DNA from: Shouchella xiaoxiensis
GTDB taxonomy: Bacteria; Bacillota; Bacilli; Bacillales; Bacillaceae_D
Reading direction: 5' to 3'
Length of the DNA: 32,015 nucleotides
NCBI RefSeq assembly: GCF_016907895.1
Contig: NZ_JAFBCV010000024.1
Location: 1-32,015, forward strand
This document shows positions 25,612 to 32,015 of the stretch, one piece after another. The notes beneath the pieces are model-generated. The model was given only the letters and a program-made list of their open reading frames with translations, made no database searches and was not told where the DNA came from. A program made the translations under genes and the position numbers. How positions within the stretch are numbered: the stretch's first letter is position 1; every line of letters begins with the position of its first letter.

Positions 25612-26835
25612 CTAATTGATTAGTCGTTGGATTGTTTCATAAAGCACGGTTGCCCCTTTTACACATTCTTCCCATGAGGTATATTCTTCTTCAGCGTGAC
25701 TAATTCCTCCAGTACTTGGTACAAAAATCATCGCTGTTGGAACGACTCCAGCTATAAACTGGGCATCATGTCCAGCCCCGCTTACCATTCGCTTATGTGA
25801 ATAACCTAAATCTGTTGTTGCTTGCTCGACTTGATTCACAACGTCTGAGTCAAACCAGACGGTATCTCGCCCCCAAAGTTTTGTTGCTTTTGAAGAGAGA
25901 GTAGCTTCTTCGACAACAGTATCAATGATACGCTCGACTTCTTGAATGACACTTTCATCTTTATGCCTTGCTTCGATCGAGAACACAACTTTATTGGGGA
26001 TAACGGTATGAATGTTAGGAGAAACGGTGAACCGCCCCATTGTATAAACTAATTCGGAATCGAGCTTTGCAAGCTCTTGATGAAAGGCCGTCATACAGAG
26101 ATTGGCTGCTGTAAGCGCATCGCTTCGCATCGTTTGAGGTGTTGTGCCAGCATGATTGGATTTACCGGTAATTTCAATTTCATAGCAGCACATACCGACA
26201 ACGCATTCGACAACACCAATCTCTAGCTGTTCTCGCTCTAAAATAGGTCCTTGTTCAATATGAAGTTCAAGGAAAGCACGAGCTGAGTCTAGGCGATTGG
26301 CTTTGTTACCGACAAAACCACTTGCTTGAAGTGCTTCCGCAAACGTGATGCCTTCTGGATCTGTTTTTTTCATCATCGTTTCTTTATCAAACTTGCCGGC
26401 AATGATTCCCGAAGCCATCATTGATGGTTCAAATCGAGCGCCTTCTTCATTGGTGAAATTGATAATGCCCACTGGAGTATCCGGCTCAATGCCTTGATCG
26501 ATTATGGAGCGCACCACTTCAAGGGCAGCCGCAACACCAAGAACACCGTCAAACCGACCACCTTTTTTGACTGTGTCAAGATGTGAACCCATGAAGATAG
26601 GGGGCTTTTTTGGATTCTTACCCGGTAGAATTGCATACATATTTCCTAAATCGTCAAGCTGAACGGTTAAACCCAAAGCTTCACATTGCTCGTTAAAGTA
26701 CGTTCGAGCATCAATATCTTCTTTAGAGAGAGAAAGGCGGGTGACGCCATTATTAGCAGTCTTTCCGAACGAAGCGAACGTGTTTAATGTTTCTGTTAAT
26801 CGAGCTGAATTGATTGTTTTCTTTTCTGTTTTCAC
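25612..26835 (-). CDS. M20-family N-carbamoyl-amino-acid/beta-ureidopropionate amidohydrolase
   Basis: 407 residues, of the allantoate amidohydrolase / N-carbamoyl-L-amino acid hydrolase / beta-alanine synthase group. The di-metal site is visible: H85 in GSHLDT, D96 in GGRFDGVLG, E130-E131 in FTNEEGARF, H192 in LELHIEQGP, and the late SGAGHDAQ His. In this operon it should hydrolyse N-carbamoyl-beta-alanine to beta-alanine, CO2 and ammonia. GTG 26835 is chosen because AAAGGAGGT lies just before it; a longer in-frame start at 26919 would overlap the upstream 70-residue gene. Whether it prefers the ureido or another carbamoyl compound must come from assay. Confidence 0.9.
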   Translation of the reverse strand: MKTEKKTINSARLTETLNTFASFGKTANNGVTRLSLSKEDIDARTYFNEQCEALGLTVQLDDLGNMYAILPGKNPKKPPIFMGSHLDTVKKGGRFDGVLGVAAALEVVRSIIDQGIEPDTPVGIINFTNEEGARFEPSMMASGIIAGKFDKETMMKKTDPEGITFAEALQASGFVGNKANRLDSARAFLELHIEQGPILEREQLEIGVVECVVGMCCYEIEITGKSNHAGTTPQTMRSDALTAANLCMTAFHQELAKLDSELVYTMGRFTVSPNIHTVIPNKVVFSIEARHKDESVIQEVERIIDTVVEEATLSSKATKLWGRDTVWFDSDVVNQVEQATTDLGYSHKRMVSGAGHDAQFIAGVVPTAMIFVPSTGGISHAEEEYTSWEECVKGATVLYETIQRLIN

Positions 26836-26851
26836 AAAAATACCTCCTTTA

Positions 26852-27064
26852 TTACCCGACTTGCGAGCGCTTGTGAAAATAGAGTGTCGAAGCGTATTTT
26901 CTGGCATTTGCATTTCCAAGCGTTACTGTGCGCTGATGCTGATCGTTGACAAAAACAACATCCGAACCGTTTAAATGATCGGTAATCGATTGAATGCTGT
27001 AACCTTCAGCCATAAGAGCATCCATTTTTTTCTTTTCCGTTTCGTAATGAATATATTCCGCCAT
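26852..27064 (-). CDS. unrecognised 70-residue protein inside the pyrimidine operon
   Basis: 70 residues with a clean AAAGGGAGG ribosome site just before the ATG, 18 bases after the dihydropyrimidinase stop and 16 bases before the amidohydrolase start, so it is a genuine operon member. It has no signal peptide, membrane helix or cysteines. The N-terminus is helical and charged (YETEKKKMDALMAEGY), followed by ITDHLNGSDVVFVN and a basic C-terminal end. I cannot assign a family. A role as a stabilising or regulatory partner of one of the two flanking hydrolases is only a guess from position. Confidence 0.82.
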   Translation of the reverse strand: MAEYIHYETEKKKMDALMAEGYSIQSITDHLNGSDVVFVNDQHQRTVTLGNANARKYASTLYFHKRSQVG

Positions 27065-27082
27065 AAAAGCCTCCCTTTAAAG

Positions 27083-28495
27083 TTACTGTTCTACTTTTTC
27101 ATTGGAAAGAGTGTTGCCATAAGTAGAACGCTTAATGAAGGATCCGTCACCCGGTGATCCCACATACATGCCATCCTTTATGATGACTTGTCCTCGCGAC
27201 AATACGGTGCGCGGTAAGCCTTTTACGTTCATTCCTTCAAATGCATTATAATCAACTGCTAAATGATGCGTTTTCGCTGATAAAGTGCGTTCAACGCTTG
27301 GATCAAATACAACAAGATCGGCGTCCGCTCCAACTGAAATCGTTCCTTTTTTCGGATACATTCCAAATAATTTCGCTGCCCTTGTTGAAGTTAAATCAAC
27401 AAATTGATTTAAACTAATTCGACCTTTTTCAACCCCTTCAGAATATAAAATGCTCATTCGATCTTCAACAATTGGACCGCCGTTAGGGATTTTCGTAAAA
27501 TCATCTTTGCCTAAACTTTTCTGACCATCGAAATCAAATGAGCATTGATCACTACCTATCGTTTGTAACGCACCTGTTTTTAAGGCATTCCATAATGCCG
27601 CTTGATGCTCTTTCGGGCGGAGAGGAGGGGACCAGACATACTTGGCTCCTTCAAAATTAGGTTTGCGTAAAGCATCTTCGTCAAGGACTAAATATTGTGG
27701 ACACGTTTCGCCCCAGATGTCAGCTCCTTGTTTTCGCGCTTCTTCAATCTGATTTACAGCTTCTGCACAGGTGACGTGGACCACATAAAGTTGAGATCCC
27801 GCTAATGCCGTCAGTTTACAGGCACGTCCTGTTGCTTCACCCTCTGCTTCCACCGGGCGGGTAAGCGCATGATAGATCGGATCAGTTTGGCCTTTTGCGA
27901 GAGCTTGTTTTGTTAAGTAATCAATCACATCGCCATTTTCGGCATGAACCATGACCAAAGCGCCTAATTCTTTTGCTTTGATTAACGTTTCAAATAAGGT
28001 TGCATCGTCAGCTTGGAAAACATTTTTATAAGCCATGAATACTTTAAAGGACGTAATGCCTTCATTTGTAATAACGGAAGGAAGTTCATTTAAAACAGCC
28101 TCAGTCATTTCACCAATCATTAGATGAAAACTGTAATCAATCGCAGCTTTACCAGCTGACTTATCGTGCCAAGTTTGAATCGCTTGCTGCAGAGGCTTTC
28201 CTTTCTCGGTTAAACAAAAGTCGATAATGGTTGTTGTGCCGCCAAACGCAGCGCCAATTGTCCCTGTTTCAAAATTATCTTTTGTGACTGTTCCTCCAAA
28301 AGGCATATCAAGGTGCGTATGGGGATCAACGCCCCCTGGAAAGACATAACAACCAGCTGCATCAATTGTTTCATCGACCGGCCCAAACGTTTGTGACTGC
28401 CCAATTCCTGTGATTTTACCGTTTTCTAAATAAAGATCTGCTTGAAACGTCTCAGAAGCAGTAACAATTGTGCCGTTTTTAATCAATTTTTTCAT
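27083..28495 (-). CDS. hydA: dihydropyrimidinase (D-hydantoinase)
   Basis: A 470-residue cyclic amidohydrolase that opens 5,6-dihydrouracil or dihydrothymine to the N-carbamoyl-beta-amino acid. Metal ligands are in place: H59 and H61 (GVDPHTHLDMP), the carbamylated lysine K151 (ITSFKVFMAYK), H184 (VMVHAENG), H240 (YVVHVTC) and D316 (TIGSDQCSF). The TSFK..MAYK context and DPHTH are typical of dihydropyrimidinases rather than dihydroorotases. AAGGAGTG precedes the ATG. It lies between preA and the 70-residue gene, in pathway order after the dehydrogenase. Confidence 0.95.
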   Translation of the reverse strand: MKKLIKNGTIVTASETFQADLYLENGKITGIGQSQTFGPVDETIDAAGCYVFPGGVDPHTHLDMPFGGTVTKDNFETGTIGAAFGGTTTIIDFCLTEKGKPLQQAIQTWHDKSAGKAAIDYSFHLMIGEMTEAVLNELPSVITNEGITSFKVFMAYKNVFQADDATLFETLIKAKELGALVMVHAENGDVIDYLTKQALAKGQTDPIYHALTRPVEAEGEATGRACKLTALAGSQLYVVHVTCAEAVNQIEEARKQGADIWGETCPQYLVLDEDALRKPNFEGAKYVWSPPLRPKEHQAALWNALKTGALQTIGSDQCSFDFDGQKSLGKDDFTKIPNGGPIVEDRMSILYSEGVEKGRISLNQFVDLTSTRAAKLFGMYPKKGTISVGADADLVVFDPSVERTLSAKTHHLAVDYNAFEGMNVKGLPRTVLSRGQVIIKDGMYVGSPGDGSFIKRSTYGNTLSNEKVEQ

Positions 28496-28508
28496 TTTAT
28501 TTCACTCC

Positions 28509-29783
28509 TTAAGATTGAGAGGCTCTCATGGATGCCATCGCGCTTTGGCGATCATTCCACGACATTGGCGGTAAACCATTTTCTTTTACGACCATATCAA
28601 TCGCACCATCAACAGGACAGACAATGGCACATAAATTACAGCCGACACATTCCTCTTCGTTTACTTTTAAATAAGGGGCACCATTCCCGTCAACAAATCG
28701 TTCAATACATTGATGTGCCGTATCTTCACAAGCAATATGGCATTTATTACAGTTAATACAGACATCGGTATGGATATTAGCGACCACTTGATGATTTAAG
28801 TTTACATTGCCCCAATCAGAATACATCTGAACGGATTTACCAGTTAGCTCACGCACGGATGCTAGACCTTTGTTGTCTAAATAAGTGGAGAGACCATCAA
28901 TCATATCTTCAACAATCCGAAAACCGTGATGCATTGCAGCTGTACAAACCTGAACATTCGTTGCCCCCATTAACATAAACTCCACCGCATCCTGCCATGT
29001 GGAAATGCCACCAATTCCTGATATCGGAACATTGACTCGAGCATTACGGGCACAATCACCTAACATATGGAGCGCAATTGGTTTAACTGCCGGACCACAA
29101 TAACCGCCATGGGTGCCGAGTCCATCAACATTAGGAATCGTTTGCCATGAGTGAATGTCGACCCCAGCAAGACTGTTAATCGTGTTAATCATGCTCACGG
29201 CATCTGCACCGCCCTGGACAGCGGATTCAGCGGTCACGGTAATGTCGGTGATATTCGGGGTTAACTTAACGATCACAGGGGTTTGCGCTACTTCTTTAGC
29301 CCATTCGGTTTGCTTTCGAACAAGTTCAGGGACTTGGCCAGAGGCCGCGCCCATTCCTCGTTCAGCCATCCCGTGGGGGCAGCCGAAGTTTAGTTCTAAA
29401 CCATCCACACCAACTGCTTCTACTTTCTTAACAATTTCATGCCACTTTTCTTGCTGAGGTTCGACCATTAATGAAGCTACTATCGCATGGTTTGGAAATC
29501 GTTTTTTGGTTTCTTCAATTTCACGCAAATTTGTTTCTAGCGGGCGATCGGAAATGAGTTCGATATTATTAAAACCCGCGACTCGTTGACCATTAAAATG
29601 AACCGCCGCAAAACGAGAGGTAGAATTAATAATCGGTTCCCCTAATGTTTTCCATACAGCGCCACCCCAACCAGCTTCAAAAGCACGCTGGACTTGATAA
29701 CCAGAGTTGGTTGGCGGCGCACTAGCGAGCCAAAAGGGGTTTGGCGATGAGATACCAGCGAGATTACTATATAAATCGGCCAT
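28509..29783 (-). CDS. preA: NAD-dependent dihydropyrimidine dehydrogenase subunit PreA
   Basis: 424 residues. The N-terminal 320 form an FMN-binding dihydroorotate-dehydrogenase-like barrel (WGGAVWKTLGEP, ELNFGCPHG, VIVKLTPNITD, ISGIGGI). The C-terminal ferredoxin domain holds two 4Fe-4S sets: C342, C345, C348, C352 and C379, C382, C385, C389. With PreT it reduces uracil and thymine to the 5,6-dihydro forms using NAD(P)H; in the cell the complex can run either way. The order and close spacing with preT (11 bases) match known preTA pairs. Confidence 0.96.
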   Translation of the reverse strand: MADLYSNLAGISSPNPFWLASAPPTNSGYQVQRAFEAGWGGAVWKTLGEPIINSTSRFAAVHFNGQRVAGFNNIELISDRPLETNLREIEETKKRFPNHAIVASLMVEPQQEKWHEIVKKVEAVGVDGLELNFGCPHGMAERGMGAASGQVPELVRKQTEWAKEVAQTPVIVKLTPNITDITVTAESAVQGGADAVSMINTINSLAGVDIHSWQTIPNVDGLGTHGGYCGPAVKPIALHMLGDCARNARVNVPISGIGGISTWQDAVEFMLMGATNVQVCTAAMHHGFRIVEDMIDGLSTYLDNKGLASVRELTGKSVQMYSDWGNVNLNHQVVANIHTDVCINCNKCHIACEDTAHQCIERFVDGNGAPYLKVNEEECVGCNLCAIVCPVDGAIDMVVKENGLPPMSWNDRQSAMASMRASQS

Positions 29784-29794
29784 CTTATCCCTCC

Positions 29795-31141
29795 TTAAGC
29801 GCTTGTTTCAGCGCGCTCTTCCAGTAGTTTTTGATGAATAGCATAGGCTGCTTGCTTGCCTTGTTCAGCAGCAGAGACAACCATTGCCTCACCTTGTCCA
29901 TCACCAAAAATAACGTCTCCACATGCATAAATACGTTCAGCCGTTGTTTCAAACTCGCTATTAATAGAAACAATGCCATTCGTTGTTTTTATTCCTGCTT
30001 GATCAAGCCAGTCGTAGCGAGATTGTCCAATTGCCGTTATGACAAAATCTGTTTCGATTATTTTCGTTTGACCGGTAGGGAAGGGGCGTCGGCGATCGGC
30101 TTGATCAGGGTCTCCTAACGCCATGATCATGCATTCAATGGCATATACCTGTCCATTTTCATCATGAAGAATGCGAGTAGGAGAGTGGAGCCATCTAAAC
30201 TCAACACCGTCTTGCTTTGCAAACGTATATTCAAAATCATAGGCGGTCATTTCTTTTTCTGTACGACGATAGAGGATTTTAACATTTGTCGCACCAAGAC
30301 GAATGGCACATGTCGCACCATCAATTGCTGTATTACCAGCACCAATAACAACACCACGTTTTTCGTTAAATTCCTCTGATAACGTACCCGATTTCGTCGC
30401 TTTCACAAATTCAATTGCATCGTACACATTACTTGCATCTTCTCCCGGAATGCCAAGAGTCGGAACGTTCGCCATACCAACTGCTAGTACAACGGCATGA
30501 TACGTTTCTTGTAACTCTTTTAAAGTAAGATCTTGTCCAATTGTCGTACTCGTTTGAATCGTAACACCAACCGATTTTACTTGTTCAACTTCCCAAAAAG
30601 AAATGCGCTTTGGTAAACGAAACGAGACAATTCCATATGTGTCCAAACCACCAGCTTCGGCTTCTTTTTCATAAATCGTCACATCGTAGCCTAAAAGCGC
30701 AAGCTCTCTCGCAGCAGATAAACCCGCTGGACCACTACCAATGACAGCAACACGCTTATATGTTTTCTTACCAGCTTTAAAGAGAATTTTTTCGTTATGA
30801 ATAGCCCAGTCTGTGGCAAAACGCTGAAGTTTTCCAATTGAGATTGCTTTAGAAGAATGATTTAACACACATGCGCCTTCACATAATTCTTCGGTGGGGC
30901 AGACACGTGCACAACTTGCGCCAACGGGGTTTGCTTCCATAATGGTGCGGGCGGAACCGAGTAAATTGTCAGTTGTTATCTTTTTAATAAATGTGGGGAT
31001 GTCAATGCCGGTCGGACAAGCAGTAATACAAGGAGCATCATAGCAGTAAAGGCATCTTGTCGCTTCATCCATAGCTTCTTGGGAGGTGAGAGGGGGTTCT
31101 ACTTCTTCAAAATTTAACTGTAACTCGTCTAACAAACGCAT
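29795..31141 (-). CDS. preT: dihydropyrimidine dehydrogenase subunit PreT
   Basis: 448 residues, related to the glutamate synthase small subunit. The N-terminal domain binds Fe-S clusters through C30, C33, C38, C42 and C77, C81, C87, C91. The FAD Rossmann motif VAVIGSGPAGLSAA begins at 131, and the second, NAD(P), motif VVIGAGNTAIDGA lies near 262-274. The C-terminal ACGDVIFGDG is the flavin-binding end. It passes electrons from NAD(P)H to PreA. It is the first gene of the operon, with AAAGGAGGCG before the ATG and the promoter at 31214-31242. Confidence 0.95.
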   Translation of the reverse strand: MRLLDELQLNFEEVEPPLTSQEAMDEATRCLYCYDAPCITACPTGIDIPTFIKKITTDNLLGSARTIMEANPVGASCARVCPTEELCEGACVLNHSSKAISIGKLQRFATDWAIHNEKILFKAGKKTYKRVAVIGSGPAGLSAARELALLGYDVTIYEKEAEAGGLDTYGIVSFRLPKRISFWEVEQVKSVGVTIQTSTTIGQDLTLKELQETYHAVVLAVGMANVPTLGIPGEDASNVYDAIEFVKATKSGTLSEEFNEKRGVVIGAGNTAIDGATCAIRLGATNVKILYRRTEKEMTAYDFEYTFAKQDGVEFRWLHSPTRILHDENGQVYAIECMIMALGDPDQADRRRPFPTGQTKIIETDFVITAIGQSRYDWLDQAGIKTTNGIVSINSEFETTAERIYACGDVIFGDGQGEAMVVSAAEQGKQAAYAIHQKLLEERAETSA

Positions 31142-31213
31142 GTAAACGCCTCCTTTTTGAAAATCGAAAAGAATACTTACATGGTGCAGTTGTTATGTGG
31201 GTTTTATCTTTCC

Positions 31214-31242
31214 ATACTAAAAGCGAAAGATTCTTAATTCAA
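31214..31242 (-). promoter_or_regulatory. promoter of the pyrimidine-degradation operon
   Basis: Minus strand TTGAAT (31242-31237) and TAGTAT (31219-31214), spaced by 17 bases, 73 bases before the preT start. The leader holds no clear riboswitch or long inverted repeat. No regulator gene is linked within the window. Confidence 0.55.
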
Positions 31243-31572
31243 TAACACTGTTAGATTATATGTTACAAAAGATGAAAAATGAATCGGAAGTCAAGCCTCC
31301 TTTCATTGAAAATACGGTAAACAATCTAGTTGTGAGATTCATGGGGGAGGTACTAATTGGTTTGAATGTAAGGGGGGAAGTACTGAGTATTAATAGTCTT
31401 ACCATAAATAGGATGAAAAAGCTAGAATTAACCCTAAGCAGACTTTTTAAGAACCTGAAGAGGAGTTGCATAAATGGTATCAGCGAAACGTTCGTATATA
31501 GACTAAAAGTGCATCGATTAAATTACTTTAAAGGTCGACACTTTTTGATGGTAGTTCATCATTCATTCAGTA
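31243..31572. other. non-coding stretch upstream of the pyrimidine operon
   Basis: There is an open frame of 105 codons (31260-31577, plus), but it has no ribosome site, a composition unlike a soluble protein and no recognisable motif, and an overlapping minus frame is equally long. The DNA may be further decayed sequence of the peptidase remnant to the right; I see no matching motif. Confidence 0.4.
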
Positions 31573-31886
31573 AGTAAAACATTTGCTAATGAAGGATTCT
31601 CATCCTGTTCGTTATTGGGAAACGATAATGAAATTGCGTTAAAACGAGGAGGATCATCAGATCACGAAGTCGGTATTCCACCAGCTAATAACATTAGACA
31701 GGAGAGAGCAACTGGATCTCTTGAGCCATGGTACCATATGCCTGATACAGTCGACTGCAGGTAGCCGGTGAGATTGTTGGACAGGCCGTTATAAGCACCA
31801 TTAAGAAAGACTTTAAGTGGAAAATAGGCAATCAAGGTAAGATAAAAACAGTTGACGACGCCGATATTTATACGGAAATTAAATAA
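31573..31886 (+). pseudogene. C-terminal remnant of an M28 (YwaD-like) aminopeptidase
   Basis: Frame 1 reads GGSSDHEVGIPPANNIRQERATGSLEPWYHMPDT up to TAG at 31762 (outlined, not the full run). Frame 3 then continues QVAGEIVGQAVISTIKKDF...YTEIK to TAA 31884-31886. The SDH, GIP and LEPWYH-x-P-(E)DT order is that of M28 peptidases near their last zinc ligands, and QVAGEIVG is the usual following helix. About four residues between SSDH and EVGIP, a short stretch after DTVD, and everything N-terminal of the remnant are missing. It is therefore a decayed gene. Two terminators follow it. The family is recalled from known YwaD-type proteins, not searched. Confidence 0.65.
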
Positions 31887-31888
31887 AA

Positions 31889-31920
31889 CGAAAACCTGCT
31901 CAATTTAGAGCAGGTTTTCG
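31889..31920. terminator. terminator 1 after the peptidase remnant
   Basis: CGAAAACCTGCTC (31889-31901) pairs with GAGCAGGTTTTCG (31908-31920) across a six-base loop, three bases after the remnant's stop codon. The natural position suggests it once ended the intact gene. Confidence 0.75.
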
Positions 31921-31924
31921 TCAG

Positions 31925-31957
31925 GCTGTTGAGAAAGTAATTTCTCAACAGCTTTTT
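31925..31957 (+). terminator. terminator 2, immediately after terminator 1
   Basis: GCTGTTGAGAAA (31925-31936) pairs with TTTCTCAACAGC (31941-31952), loop GTAA, then five T to 31957. Confidence 0.8.
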
Positions 31958-31989
31958 CTTATTTATAGACACCTAAACAAAAATACTCT

Positions 31990-31998
31990 TGTTATAAT
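31990..31998 (+). promoter_or_regulatory. promoter-like extended -10 at the window edge
   Basis: TG-T-TATAAT (31990-31998) is a perfect -10 with the extended TG. It is followed by A-rich sequence to the end, so a plus-strand gene probably begins just right of the window. Confidence 0.5.
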
Positions 31999-32015
31999 GG
32001 AAAAAAGAACGGAAA

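Noticed and set aside
26836-26919. Longer N-terminus for the M20 amidohydrolase
   Set aside because: It overlaps the 70-residue gene, whereas GTG 26835 has a near-perfect AAAGGAGGT site.
31260-31577. 105-codon plus-strand frame upstream of preT
   Set aside because: There is no ribosome site and no recognisable domain, and an equally long frame exists on the other strand; it runs into the peptidase remnant.

Overview
The window reads as chromosome of a low-to-moderate GC member of the Bacillaceae, probably an alkaliphilic or salt-tolerant Bacillus relative. Support for this is strong AGGAGG-type ribosome sites, frequent GTG/TTG starts, rho-independent terminators after most genes, an NhaC-type Na+/H+ antiporter, an NSS Na+-symporter, a YtrA-type GntR/ABC operon and a likely PerR box at katG. 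The genus is my inference. No tRNA, rRNA, CRISPR array, prophage or complete insertion sequence is visible.

Left part (1-8.9 kb, all plus strand). A TetR regulator is followed by an FAD oxidoreductase and an EamA transporter, with the same inverted repeat in front of both the regulator and the oxidoreductase. Then come a lipoprotein gene broken by a one-base frameshift and an M23-type peptidase without a signal peptide. Next is a two-gene unit: an acetamidase/formamidase preceded by a 30-bp perfect palindrome, then a protein joining an XRE-like helix-turn-helix to a degenerate copy of the ATP synthase F1 beta subunit (beta-barrel missing, P-loop Lys/Thr lost, C-terminal domain kept). This unit is the strongest candidate here for something undescribed. 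A GntR/ABC ATPase/membrane protein operon closes the block.

Middle part (8.9-24.2 kb). Mostly single genes in convergent or divergent pairs separated by bidirectional terminators: a DUF59/MIP18 Fe-S assembly factor, an SDR-DUF2867 protein, an NhaC antiporter, an SDR reductase, a lipoprotein, catalase-peroxidase KatG, an NSS transporter, a DUF4256 protein, a GNAT acetyltransferase, a pRiA4b ORF-3-like fusion protein, a 64-residue membrane protein and a large secreted protein ending in two tandem repeats.

Right part (24.2-31.2 kb, all minus strand). A six-gene operon for reductive pyrimidine breakdown, transcribed from about 31.2 kb leftwards: preT, preA (dihydropyrimidine dehydrogenase), dihydropyrimidinase, an unrecognised 70-residue protein, an M20-family N-carbamoyl-beta-alanine amidohydrolase, and a class III aminotransferase. 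Together they should turn uracil/thymine into beta-alanine/3-aminoisobutyrate and then the semialdehyde. No permease or regulator is in the window. Upstream lies a decayed C-terminal remnant of an M28 aminopeptidase, two terminator hairpins and a promoter-like sequence at the window edge.
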